Below, piece after piece: positions 26,233 through 34,688 of a stretch of DNA of 64,000 bases (positions are counted from its first letter, which is position 1; the number at the start of each line of letters is the position of its first letter). The notes under the pieces are model-generated. The model was not told the DNA's origin, did not search any database, and saw nothing but the letters and a program-made list of their open reading frames with translations. The translations under genes were made by a program, and so were the position numbers. The DNA comes from Streptomyces sp. NBC_00554 (GTDB taxonomy: Bacteria > Actinomycetota > Actinomycetes > Streptomycetales > Streptomycetaceae), in contig NZ_CP107799.1 of NCBI RefSeq assembly GCF_041431135.1, forward strand, positions 4,278,001 through 4,342,000, in the 5' to 3' direction.

Positions 26233-27846
26233 TCACTCAGGCGTGCCGGTTCCGCACACGACCTCTTCCTTCCGGATGCTGTAGCCATAGCCGTCGGATC
26301 GCTGGAGTAACTGGATATAACGACAGTGGATGCCTTGAACGAGGCGGTCGGCTGTGCGGATGTTGAATCTGCCCGTAGCCCGTACAGCGACTCGACCGAT
26401 GTGCGTCCCGACATACCTGCTGGCGGGAAGAACGGCCCGTACGAGATCTCCGGTCTGATAGCCGAAGAACTGCTTCTGCCGAGGCAGGTACAAGCGGGGA
26501 AAGCCGTACTTGTCTGCGCTGGTCCGAGCGTGAGCACCACGTCCGGCAGCCGCTGCGACGAGCACCGTTGCCGGGAACCGCGTGATACGGGTGCCGTCGG
26601 GGAGGTCGCCGACGGCAAGTGCATCCATGGTGTGCGTCTTGGCCAAGTCACTACGTGCCCGGTTGTACTTCGTACGCCCCCCAGACCAGGCGCGGAGCGG
26701 CAGACCTCGCAATGCGAGGGCGCCTCGCAGCGCCCAGCGAGTGCTGTTCATAACTGCGGCATGGCGCAGCGGTCTCTGCGCCTGGGCAAGGACCTTCACC
26801 AGCCGCGCTGGTCGCCCTGCAAGGAATTCCTCGATCGGCCGACTGCCCTTGGCTTGGTTGCAGGGCTCACAGGCGAGGGTCAGGTTCGAAATGCGGTCAC
26901 TGCCGCCTCGGCACCGGGGACGGATGTGCTCCACCTGTAGCGGAACGCCGGTCGCTCCGCAGTACGCACAGACTCGCCCCCACTTCTCCAGCAAGTACTG
27001 GCGACTCTCATACCCAGCAAGGGCGCCCTGCTGATACTCGGCACCTTCCAGGGGTCCTCCAGCGCTGAGCTGGTGAGTGTCGAAGGACACCAGCTCGACA
27101 TGCAGTTCGGTGACTGGGGCGAACTTCTGAAGACGGCTCACCCACGAAAGGGTGGTGTCCACCCGATGTCTGAGGGACGGTGCAAGCCACCCCTCTCGCT
27201 TGGTGCGGTTACAGAAACGAGGGGCGCGATAGCGCAGGTTCCGCGTCCGGCGGCCACGCCGGTAAGCGGCTCGCTGCCCCATCTTCTTGTGGATCAGCGA
27301 GCCGCGATGGGTGAGTTCGACTGCGTACAGGCCTCGCCGATCCGTGACGGTCTCGCCCGTGGCTGCGTCGACGTTGTCGATATCGCAAGTAACCGCGATT
27401 CCAGTTCCCTTGGAGCCCGGGTCGATGCGCAGCGCAACACCGTCCACGGCTGACCTCTCGACAACACGGTCTTTCAGCCGGATGACGAACGGGGTGTGCC
27501 GGGCGACAACCGCCCGGCCCTGCTTGAGGAGCTTGCGCGCCCGTACTGGAGTGGTGGGTTGCAGGGGGCGACCACGTTTGTCCAGGACGAACACAACAGG
27601 GTGGGCCTCACGACCCGCGCCCTCGGCCACCACTGTGGTGACCTCAGGGTGACGCTTCGCAGGCCGGGTACGGGTCCGCGAAGTCTCCTCTCGCCCATGT
27701 TCCACGCCGGTGTCCCGCATGTGCACGGGATGTCCGTGAGCCGTTTCGTCCCTGCTCACAGGGGTGTCTGCTCCCACGGATTCCAGAGCCTGCCGCTGAG
27801 GAAGCACGGCAGGGTGGGTCTGCTCACCCACGTGAAACGTAGCCAT
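26233..27846 (-). CDS. iscB: RNA-guided endonuclease IscB
   Basis: A 537-residue IscB with every expected part in order: PLMP domain (residues 84-124, VFVLDKRGRPLQPTTP), RuvC-I LRIDPGSKGTGIAV (Asp142), Arg-rich bridge helix (RRGRRTRNLRYRAPRF), RuvC-II TELHVELVSFD (Glu251), HNH with two CxxC zinc knuckles (CAYC and CEPC) and VEHIRPRCRGGSD (His307), RuvC-III KTHTMDALAVG (Asp408), and a C-terminal domain of about 95 residues (FGYQTGDLVRAVLP, HIGRVAVRATGRFNIR). All catalytic residues are present. An unusual N-terminal extension of about 80 residues precedes the PLMP domain. ATG 27846 follows AAAGGGG. No tnpA transposase is nearby. IscB proteins cleave DNA guided by an omega RNA encoded just upstream. 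Confidence 0.93.
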   Translation of the reverse strand: MATFHVGEQTHPAVLPQRQALESVGADTPVSRDETAHGHPVHMRDTGVEHGREETSRTRTRPAKRHPEVTTVVAEGAGREAHPVVFVLDKRGRPLQPTTPVRARKLLKQGRAVVARHTPFVIRLKDRVVERSAVDGVALRIDPGSKGTGIAVTCDIDNVDAATGETVTDRRGLYAVELTHRGSLIHKKMGQRAAYRRGRRTRNLRYRAPRFCNRTKREGWLAPSLRHRVDTTLSWVSRLQKFAPVTELHVELVSFDTHQLSAGGPLEGAEYQQGALAGYESRQYLLEKWGRVCAYCGATGVPLQVEHIRPRCRGGSDRISNLTLACEPCNQAKGSRPIEEFLAGRPARLVKVLAQAQRPLRHAAVMNSTRWALRGALALRGLPLRAWSGGRTKYNRARSDLAKTHTMDALAVGDLPDGTRITRFPATVLVAAAAGRGAHARTSADKYGFPRLYLPRQKQFFGYQTGDLVRAVLPASRYVGTHIGRVAVRATGRFNIRTADRLVQGIHCRYIQLLQRSDGYGYSIRKEEVVCGTGTPE

Positions 27847-28050
27847 CAAATGCACCCCTTTTCGCGCGTGATGACTTGGGCTGGTCACTCAGAGCCGCTC
27901 TGCGTTCCAGGGCGGCCCCGACCCTGGGGCCGGAGAGCGAGTGACAGGAACCGGCCTTCGTCCTGCGGTGCCGCGTTCGCACAGCCGCAGGAAACAGCCG
28001 CCGATCGAACTAACGATCACCGACCGTTCGAGTCACGCGATTGTCGTCCT
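27847..28050 (-). ncRNA. Candidate omega RNA of IscB
   Basis: The stretch directly 5' of iscB on the same strand has no gene but three nested stems: GTCACTC (27884-27890) with GAGTGAC (27939-27945), enclosing AGAGC/GCTCT (27891-27901) and GGCCCC/GGGGCC (27914-27931); CCTGCGG (27962-27968) with CCGCAGG (27985-27991); and TCGAAC (28005-28010) with GTTCGA (28026-28031). Omega RNAs of known IscBs lie here, ending next to the ORF with the guide at the 5' end. If so, the guide would lie beyond about 28031, reaching toward the ccsB terminator. The boundaries are inferred. Confidence 0.6.
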
Positions 28051-28060
28051 GCATGACAAA

Positions 28061-28100
28061 GGCCGGCCTCTCCGCGTCACAGACGGGGGAGAGACCGGCC
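28061..28100 (-). terminator. Rho-independent-like terminator after ccsB
   Basis: On the minus strand, GGCCGGTCTCTCC and GGAGAGGCCGGCC form a 13-bp stem with one U-G pair and a 14-base loop (28074-28087), followed by TTTGTC. It begins 20 bp after the ccsB stop, so it should end the cytochrome c maturation transcript and shield the iscB region downstream. Confidence 0.75.
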
Positions 28101-28119
28101 TCTTGGTGTCGTATGGGGG

Positions 28120-29196
28120 TCAGACCCCGGCGTACGAGTGCTTGCCGGTGACGAAGATGTTCACCCCGTAGTAGTTGAAGAGGAAGCAGGCGAAGGCGAT
28201 CAGCGCGATGTACGCGGCCTTGCGGCCCTTCCAGCCGGCCGTGGCGCGGGCGTGCAGATAGCAGGCGTAGGCGACCCAGGTGATGAACGCCCAGGTCTCC
28301 TTGGGGTCCCAGCCCCAGTAGCGGCCCCAGGCGTCGCCCGCCCAGATCGCGCCCGCGATGATCGTGAAGGTCCACAGCGGGAAGACTGCGGCGTTCACGC
28401 GGTAGGAGAACTTGTCGAGCGAGGCGGAGGCGGGCAGCCGCTCCATGACGGAGGTCGCGAAGCGGCCGGGCTTGCCGCCCGAGGCGAGCTTGTTCTCGTA
28501 CGAGTCCTTGAAGAGGTACATCAGGGTGGCGACCGCGGCCACGTAGAAGACGGCGCCGCAGAGGATCGCGGTCGAGACGTGGATGTACAGCCAGTACGAG
28601 TGGAGCGCGGGAACCAATTGGTCACTGGCGGTGTACAAGACAGTGACGGCGAGACCGAGATCGAGGAGGACCGTGGTGACCAGGGGGAGGCCGAGCCAGC
28701 GGATGTTCTTCTTCAGCGCGAGCATCACCAGGTACACCGTGACGGCGACGGTGGAGAAGGTGATGTTGAACTCGTACATGTTGCCCCACGGCGCCCGCTG
28801 CACCGACAGAGCGCGGGCGATCACACCGGCCGTCTCGACGGCCCAGGCGACCACGGTGAGGGACACCGCGATACGGCCGTAGAGGTCGCCCTGCACGTCC
28901 CCGCCGTGCGCACCGGGCCCGTCGGGCACATCACGGGCACCGGCCGCGGCCCGGGTGACGACCTTGGGCCGCTCCAGTACCGCGGTGCCGCCCGCCTTCT
29001 TCACCGTGACCGCGGGTGCAGCCGCTTTCTGCGGAGAGGTCAGCGCCGCGGCGGTGCGGGCGACCTTGCTGCGGCTGCCGAAGATCCACTCGGCGATGTA
29101 CGTGAAGAAGGCCAGCATGTAGACGGCCATCGCGGAGTAGATCAGCGTGTTGCTGACGTTGGCGAGGTGTTCGTTGGTTGCGGTGGCGAGAGTCAT
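28120..29196 (-). CDS. ccsB: Cytochrome c biogenesis protein CcsB/ResC
   Basis: A 358-residue polytopic protein. The haem-handling WWD-type motif AWGRYWGWDPKETWAFITW is present, followed by a helix with ACYLHARATAGWKGRKAAY. CcsB pairs with ResB/Ccs1 to carry haem across the membrane and attach it to apocytochromes c (System II). Its ATG overlaps the resB stop by 4 bp, so the two are translationally coupled. It is the last gene of the maturation operon. Confidence 0.95.
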   Translation of the reverse strand: MTLATATNEHLANVSNTLIYSAMAVYMLAFFTYIAEWIFGSRSKVARTAAALTSPQKAAAPAVTVKKAGGTAVLERPKVVTRAAAGARDVPDGPGAHGGDVQGDLYGRIAVSLTVVAWAVETAGVIARALSVQRAPWGNMYEFNITFSTVAVTVYLVMLALKKNIRWLGLPLVTTVLLDLGLAVTVLYTASDQLVPALHSYWLYIHVSTAILCGAVFYVAAVATLMYLFKDSYENKLASGGKPGRFATSVMERLPASASLDKFSYRVNAAVFPLWTFTIIAGAIWAGDAWGRYWGWDPKETWAFITWVAYACYLHARATAGWKGRKAAYIALIAFACFLFNYYGVNIFVTGKHSYAGV

Positions 29197-31022
29197 CGCT
29201 TCTCAGCCTTTCCGGCGGCAGGTACGGGGGGTTCGGCGTCGGGATCGGGGGCGGCGGGTTCGTCTTCGTCGGGCTTGGTGGGCGCCTGTTCGTGCACGAG
29301 CGCGGCCAGGTCGCCGAGTTCCTCGGGGAGCTTCGAGGACTCGCTGCGGCCCAGGCCCGCCATCTCGACGACGGTGACACCGTCGGCGCCGGTGGCGGCC
29401 CGCACCCAGACGCGGCGGCGCTGGATGAAGAGCGACCCGGCGAGACCGAAGATCGCGGTGAAGGCTCCGACCAGCGCCCAGTCACTGCCGGGCTGCTGAG
29501 TGACCTGGAAGCCGGCCCACTCCTTGATGTCCTTCTCGAAGGTGATCGAGCCGGCGCCGTTCGGCAGCGTCATGGTCTCGCCGGGCAGCAGCCTCTTCTT
29601 GAGGATGTCGCCCTTGGAGTCCTTGAACTGCTTCATCTCGGAGGTGTCCAGTTGGTACACGTTCTGCGGAAGACCCGAGTCGACACCCAGGCTGCCGTGG
29701 TACCCGCTCAGCGCGAGCACCGGGTAGTTGAGCGCGGGGAACTGGGAGAACATGTCGCCCTCGCCGGCGCCCGCGAAGGTCGGCACGAAGAAGGCGGAGA
29801 AGCCGAGCTGCTCCTTCTCGCCCTTGCCGTTCCGGTAGCCGTCCATGACCTTGATCGCACCCTGCGAGGTGACGTTCGAGTCGAGCGGCAGCATCGGCAC
29901 GGGCTCGGAGTAGACGACCTTGCCCTTGCCGTCCCGGACGGTGACGACGGGCGCGTAGCCGTGGCTGACCAGGTAGACCTTCGAGTCGCCGATCTCCAGC
30001 GGCTCGTTGACCTTGACCGTGGTCTTCTGCTCCTTGCCTTCGGCGCCCACGCTGTAGGTGATGTCCGCCTGGTAGGTGCGGGGGGTGCCCTTGTTGGGGC
30101 CCGTCTCCTCGTACGTGCCGGTGAACTTCTTCAGGTCGAAGCTGAACGGCGTGAGGTCGTCGGTGGAGAAGAGGTTGCCGGACTTGAAGTCGTCGTACGA
30201 CAGGAGCGTGTTGGAGAAGCCGTCGCCCTCGACGATCAGCTTGTTGCCCTCGGACTTGAAGAGCTGGCCCCAGGCGAAGGCGATCAGCATCACGATCAGC
30301 GCGAGGTGGAAGAGCAGGTTGCCGGTCTCGCGCAGGTAGCCCTTCTCGGCGGCCACGGCGTTCCCGTCGATGTGCGCCCGGAACCGCCGCTTCTTCAGCA
30401 CCTTGAGGGCGACCTCGCGGACCTGCTCCGGCTCGGCGTCCGTGCGCCAGGTCGCGTACGCGGGCAGCCGGTTCAGCCGCTTGGGCGCGCCCGGCGGACG
30501 GCCGCGCAGCTGCCCCACGAACTGCCAGGTGCGCGGCACGATGCAGCCGATGAGCGAGACGAAGAGAAGGATGTAGATCGACGAGAACCACACCGAGCTG
30601 TAGACGTGGAACAGCCCGAGCTTGTCGTAGACGGTCCCCAGCACGCTGTGCGCGTCCTTGAAGTCCTGCACCTTCACCGCGTCGGTCCCGGACTGGGGGA
30701 TCAGCGAGCCGGGGATCGCCCCGAGCGACAGCATGAACAGCAGGAGCAGCGCGACCCGCATCGAGGTCAGCTGCCGCCAGAACCAGCGGGCCCAGCCGGT
30801 GATCTCACGCCCGGTCCACGCCAGCCACCCGGCGGCGCCCGGCTTCCGTACGCCGCCGAAGGAACCGGGGACGACGGTCTCGACCGGGGCGGTGGAGAGC
30901 TGGGATCCGGCCGCGCCGAGTTCACCGTCGGCGCTCACGCCCACGTGGCGCTTGGCGGGCGCTGGAGCCGTCGCCTCTTCGGCGCCGTCCGCCGCCGTCT
31001 TGCCGGTGTCAGTCGTGCTCAT
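29193..31022 (-). CDS. resB: Cytochrome c biogenesis protein ResB (Ccs1)
   Basis: A 609-residue ResB-family protein: hydrophilic N-terminal extension, three N-terminal transmembrane helices (QLTSMRVALLLLFMLSLGAI, SSIYILLFVSLIGCIVPRTW and LLFHLALIVMLIAFAWG), a large extracytoplasmic domain, and a last helix WALVGAFTAIFGLAGSLFIQ. ResB forms the haem-transfer complex with CcsB, encoded 4 bp downstream in overlap. It lies 3 bp after the ccdA stop. Confidence 0.95.
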   Translation of the reverse strand: MSTTDTGKTAADGAEEATAPAPAKRHVGVSADGELGAAGSQLSTAPVETVVPGSFGGVRKPGAAGWLAWTGREITGWARWFWRQLTSMRVALLLLFMLSLGAIPGSLIPQSGTDAVKVQDFKDAHSVLGTVYDKLGLFHVYSSVWFSSIYILLFVSLIGCIVPRTWQFVGQLRGRPPGAPKRLNRLPAYATWRTDAEPEQVREVALKVLKKRRFRAHIDGNAVAAEKGYLRETGNLLFHLALIVMLIAFAWGQLFKSEGNKLIVEGDGFSNTLLSYDDFKSGNLFSTDDLTPFSFDLKKFTGTYEETGPNKGTPRTYQADITYSVGAEGKEQKTTVKVNEPLEIGDSKVYLVSHGYAPVVTVRDGKGKVVYSEPVPMLPLDSNVTSQGAIKVMDGYRNGKGEKEQLGFSAFFVPTFAGAGEGDMFSQFPALNYPVLALSGYHGSLGVDSGLPQNVYQLDTSEMKQFKDSKGDILKKRLLPGETMTLPNGAGSITFEKDIKEWAGFQVTQQPGSDWALVGAFTAIFGLAGSLFIQRRRVWVRAATGADGVTVVEMAGLGRSESSKLPEELGDLAALVHEQAPTKPDEDEPAAPDPDAEPPVPAAGKAEKR

Positions 31023-31025
31023 GGA

Positions 31026-31808
31026 TCAGATCCCTACCGTGAAGCCTTGGGTCCAGCCCTGCATGTCGTACACGAGGCTGTCCCACACCCCGGTCAGCAG
31101 CAGCAGTCCGGTCGCGATCATCATGCCGCCGCCGATGCGCATCACCCACGCATAGTGCCGCTTGACCCAGCCGAAGGCGCCGAGCGCCTTGCGGAAGGCG
31201 ACAGCGGCGAGGACGAACGGGATGCCGAGACCGGCGCAGTACGCGACAGTCAGTATGGCGGCGCGGCCCGCGCTCGCCTCGTTGAAGGCCAGCGCCTGCA
31301 CGGAGGCCAGGGTCGGCCCGATGCAGGGTGTCCAGCCGATGCCGAAGAGCGCGCCGAGGACGGGGGCGCCGACGAGCCCGGTCGACGGGCGGGTGTGGAA
31401 GCGGAACTCGCGCTGGGTGAGCCAGGGCATCATCCCCATGAAGAAGATGCCCATCAGGATCATCAGCGCACCGAGCACCTTGGACAGGGTGCTCTGGTGC
31501 TCCTGCAGCGTCTGCCCGAAGTACCCGAACAGCGCCCCGCCGGAGACGAACACCACGGTGAAGCCGAGCACGAAGAGAGAGGCGCCCGCGACCATCCGGC
31601 CGCGCCGGGCCTCGGCCAGATCCGTGCCGGTGACCCCGGTGACGTAGGAGAGATAGCCGGGCACGAGCGGAAGTACGCAGGGCGAGAAGAAGGAGACGAG
31701 GCCGCCGAGCACCGCGATCGGCAGTGCGAGGAGCAGGGCCCCGCTGTAGACCGTGGAGTTCATCCCGGGTGTTGCGGCGAGGTCGGCGGACGTGGCGAGA
31801 AGAGACAC
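31026..31808 (-). CDS. ccdA: Cytochrome c biogenesis protein CcdA
   Basis: A 260-residue six-helix thiol transporter. The redox cysteines are in VSFFSPCVLPLVPGYLSYV and GIGWTPCIGPTLASVQAL, the two sites conserved in CcdA. CcdA passes electrons across the membrane to extracytoplasmic thioredoxin-like proteins such as the TlpA/ResA encoded 6 bp upstream, keeping apocytochrome c thiols reduced for haem attachment. Confidence 0.95.
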   Translation of the reverse strand: MSLLATSADLAATPGMNSTVYSGALLLALPIAVLGGLVSFFSPCVLPLVPGYLSYVTGVTGTDLAEARRGRMVAGASLFVLGFTVVFVSGGALFGYFGQTLQEHQSTLSKVLGALMILMGIFFMGMMPWLTQREFRFHTRPSTGLVGAPVLGALFGIGWTPCIGPTLASVQALAFNEASAGRAAILTVAYCAGLGIPFVLAAVAFRKALGAFGWVKRHYAWVMRIGGGMMIATGLLLLTGVWDSLVYDMQGWTQGFTVGI

Positions 31809-31814
31809 GTCAGG

Positions 31815-32450
31815 TCACTTCTCCGCGATGACGGGCGCGAGCATCTTGCGCAGGTTCGCTTCGCTGAGCGCCTGCAGCGTACGGGCCGCGATCTTGCCGT
31901 CCCGGTCGATGATGAGCGTGGACGGGATGGCCTGCGGGTTCAGCGTGCCCTTCTTGAAGCGGAGCATCAGCTTGCCCGTCGGGTCGTAGAGGCTGGGGTA
32001 CGTGACGCCCTGCTCCTCCTCGAACGCCTTGGCAAGACTTGTGCTGGCGTCGCGTGTGTTGATGCCGACGAACTGCACGCCCTGGTCCGCCGTGTCCTTG
32101 GCGACCTTGACGAAGTTCGGCGCCTCGGCGCGGCACGGCGGGCACCAGGAGCCCCACACGTTGAGGACGACGACCTTGCCCTTGTAGTCGGCGACATCGA
32201 GCTGCTTGCCGTCGACGGTCTTGCCGGAGAGGTCGGGCGCGTCGGCCCGCTCGCCCTTGGCGACGGTGGCGATGCCGTCCTTGCCCGCGACGAAGTTGGT
32301 GTTGCCCGAGCCCCCGGACGTACCCCCGGAACCACACGCGGACAGGGCGAGCGCCGCGACGGCGGCCCCGGCGGTCAGCAGGGCGGTACGACTACGAGAA
32401 CGGCTACGGGTGCGGTTCGAACGCTGGTCGGTGCGGCAGGCAGCACTCAT
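31815..32450 (-). CDS. TlpA/ResA-like thiol-disulfide reductase lipoprotein
   Basis: A 211-residue lipoprotein with lipobox LALSACGSGG and a thioredoxin-like domain whose active site is VWGSWCPPCRAEAPNF. Members reduce disulfides of apocytochrome c before haem ligation. The adjacent ccdA, resB and ccsB on the same strand with spacings of 6 bp or less support the ResA role. First gene of the maturation operon; the deacetylase-like gene ends 66 bp upstream. Confidence 0.93.
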   Translation of the reverse strand: MSAACRTDQRSNRTRSRSRSRTALLTAGAAVAALALSACGSGGTSGGSGNTNFVAGKDGIATVAKGERADAPDLSGKTVDGKQLDVADYKGKVVVLNVWGSWCPPCRAEAPNFVKVAKDTADQGVQFVGINTRDASTSLAKAFEEEQGVTYPSLYDPTGKLMLRFKKGTLNPQAIPSTLIIDRDGKIAARTLQALSEANLRKMLAPVIAEK

Positions 32451-32516
32451 GTGAAAAGTTTCGCATGTCCGTTCCGGGGATCTTGCGCACCCCCCTTGCG
32501 GGCGGAAACCCGCATA

Positions 32517-33794
32517 TCAGGCGGCCTTTTCGGACCCCTTGGAGGACTGTGTACCGACATCGCCGAGGAAGCCCTTCCAGCTGCCGGCCGGCTCCTGCCC
32601 CACGTCCAGCGACTGCAGCTTGGCCAGCACCTCGGGCTTCTGCACGTCCAGCCAGTCCACGAACTCCCGGAAGGAGACGAGGCGTACGTCCTCGCCCTTC
32701 TCCTTCTCCCGCGCGATGTGCTTGAAGGCGTTCTCGACGGCGTCCATGTAGATGCCGCCGTTCCAGTCCTCGAAGTGGTTGCCGATGAAGAAGGGGGCGC
32801 GGTTTGTCTCGTATGCCCGCTTGAAGCCCGCGATGTAGGACTGGGTCGCCTGGGTGCGCCAGGCCGGGTAGTTGTACGCGGGTGCCCTGGTCGTGTTGAT
32901 CGACTGGTTGGCGAGGATGTTGTAGTCCATCGAGAGCACCTCGAAGCTGTGCCCCGGGAAGGGCATCGCCTGGAGCGGCAGGTCCCACAGCCCCTGGTTC
33001 TTCCGCGGCCAGCGCTGGACGCCGCCGGGCGAGGAGGCGTCGTAGCGCCAGCCGAGCTCGCGAGCGGTGGGCAGCAGGTTGCTCTGGCCGAGCAGGCACG
33101 GGGTGCGGGCGCCGATGAGTTCCTTGTCGTAGTCGAAGGGCAGCGCGGGCAGATCGGTCCAGCCGCTGTTGGTCCGCCACTCCTTGACGAAGGACTTCGC
33201 CTGGTCGATCTCGCTGCGCCATTGCGCGGGCGTCCAGTTGGCGACGGTGCCGGTGCCGGCGCAGAAGTGGCCGTTGAAGTGGGTGCCGATCTCATGGCCC
33301 TCGAGCCAGGCCTGGCGGACGAGTTTCAGCGTCGTCCTGATGTGGTCGTCGGTGAGATAACCGATGTCCGAGGCGCCCTTGGGATTGTTGGGCGGCGAGT
33401 ACATGCGCTTTTTCGACTCGGGCAGCAGATACAGCCCGGAGAGAAAGAAGGTCATGTGGGCGTCGTGGTCTTTGGCGAGTTCGAGAAAGCGGGAGAAGAG
33501 ACCGGTCCCGACCTCTCCCGCACCGTCCCAGGAGAAGATCACGAACTGCGGCGGAGTCTCGCCGGGTTCGAGCGGCACCGGCTCCCCGGGCCGGCCGGGC
33601 TGCTTGCCCGTGAAGGCGGTGGAGCCGTCCCCGAGGGGCCTGACCGGGTGCTTCGGAGCACCCGGCTGCCCGCTGCTGGAACCGCCGCCCTGCCCCGCGC
33701 CCTCTTGCAGTGCGGTACCGCACGCCGTGAGTCCCAGCGCGGCCGCGGCACCCGCCCCGAGGCCGATCATTCCCCTGCGACTGATGTCCCGCAT
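32517..33794 (-). CDS. Polysaccharide-deacetylase-like lipoprotein
   Basis: About 425 residues from ATG 33794. The N-terminus carries twin arginines and a lipobox (SRRGMIGLGAGAAAALGLTA then Cys). The NodB-type metal site is visible as FVIFSWDGAGE (Asp) and HEIGTHFNGHFC (His, His). The remaining core, with an RTPCLLGQ strand, fits a divergent carbohydrate esterase 4 fold. Attached to the outer face of the membrane, it may act on cell-envelope glycans, but the substrate is unproven. It lies between the haem-maturation genes and the phosphatase/hemL pair. Confidence 0.75.
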   Translation of the reverse strand: MRDISRRGMIGLGAGAAAALGLTACGTALQEGAGQGGGSSSGQPGAPKHPVRPLGDGSTAFTGKQPGRPGEPVPLEPGETPPQFVIFSWDGAGEVGTGLFSRFLELAKDHDAHMTFFLSGLYLLPESKKRMYSPPNNPKGASDIGYLTDDHIRTTLKLVRQAWLEGHEIGTHFNGHFCAGTGTVANWTPAQWRSEIDQAKSFVKEWRTNSGWTDLPALPFDYDKELIGARTPCLLGQSNLLPTARELGWRYDASSPGGVQRWPRKNQGLWDLPLQAMPFPGHSFEVLSMDYNILANQSINTTRAPAYNYPAWRTQATQSYIAGFKRAYETNRAPFFIGNHFEDWNGGIYMDAVENAFKHIAREKEKGEDVRLVSFREFVDWLDVQKPEVLAKLQSLDVGQEPAGSWKGFLGDVGTQSSKGSEKAA

Positions 33795-33995
33795 TCCATC
33801 CCCGTTCCTCGCACCCTCTCGGCCGGCGGTCAGCCGGCATCCCATGAGAGGGCGCGAGGAAGACGGGGGTTCCGCCAAACTCGCGCATATTTAGCTGTTT
33901 TTACGAAGATACGCTCGGATGGCAGGAATCCATACGCTACGTGACGACGCGTACGCCTTGCGGAGAGACGTACGCACTGCGCCCGTTACGGGCAA

Positions 33996-34688
33996 TTACG
34001 CGCCGAACGCCTTGTCCTTCCCCTTCACCGGCTTGGCGCCCGCGAGGAGATGGGCGGGGACGAGATCGCGGGCCGGCTCGGTGTAGCCCACGGAGACGAT
34101 CTTGTCGCCGCGATAGGTGAAGGTCGTCAGGGACGCCAGCGTGCACTGCCGCTTGCGCGGGTCGTGCCACAGCCGCCGCCGCTCCACGTACGAGCGCACG
34201 ATCCAGATGGGCAACTGGTGCGAGACACACACCGCTTCATGCCCGCGGGCGGCGTCCTTGGCAGCGTCCAGCGCCCCCATCATCCGCACGACCTGATCCA
34301 CGTACGGCTCACCCCAGGACGGCTTGAAGGGGTTGACGAGGTGCTTCCAGTTCTCGGGCCGCCGCAGCGCGCCGTCCCCCACACCGAAGGTCTTGCCCTG
34401 GAAGACGTTGTCCGCCTCGATGAGCCGGCCGTCGGTCGCCAGGTCCAGCCCGTGCGCCTTGGCGATGGGCGTCGCGGTCTCCTGCGCCCGCTCCAGCGGC
34501 GAGGCGACGACATGCGTGACGTCCCGCGACGAGAGGTGCTCGGCGACCCGGTCGGCCATCTGCCGCCCGAGCTCGGAGAGGTGGTAGCCGGGCAGCCGCC
34601 CGTACAGAACGCCGTCCGGGTTGGCGACCTCACCGTGCCGCATCACATGTACGACGGTGATGGCGCTGTCGTCGTTACGCTCGCTCAT
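33996..34688 (-). CDS. Histidine phosphatase superfamily protein
   Basis: A 230-residue phosphoglycerate-mutase-like phosphatase: RHGEVANPDGVLYGRLPGY gives the phospho-accepting His and conserved Arg, VASPLERAQETATPIA the second Arg/Glu set, and EAVCVSHQLPIWIV the distal His. The substrate is unknown. ATG overlaps the hemL stop by 4 bp, indicating translational coupling with tetrapyrrole synthesis. Confidence 0.92.
   Translation of the reverse strand: MSERNDDSAITVVHVMRHGEVANPDGVLYGRLPGYHLSELGRQMADRVAEHLSSRDVTHVVASPLERAQETATPIAKAHGLDLATDGRLIEADNVFQGKTFGVGDGALRRPENWKHLVNPFKPSWGEPYVDQVVRMMGALDAAKDAARGHEAVCVSHQLPIWIVRSYVERRRLWHDPRKRQCTLASLTTFTYRGDKIVSVGYTEPARDLVPAHLLAGAKPVKGKDKAFGA

Noticed and set aside
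26233..27846. Homing HNH endonuclease or a small Cas9
   Set aside because: The PLMP domain, split RuvC with one HNH and the short bridge helix are those of IscB. Recognition-lobe domains of Cas9 are absent and the protein is too short.
29178..33944. A 1588-codon open frame on the plus strand across the cytochrome c genes
   Set aside because: It is antisense to resB, ccdA, tlpA and the deacetylase-like gene, which are certain. Long antisense frames are normal at this GC content, and its residues are Gly/Arg/Val/Glu-biased with no domains.
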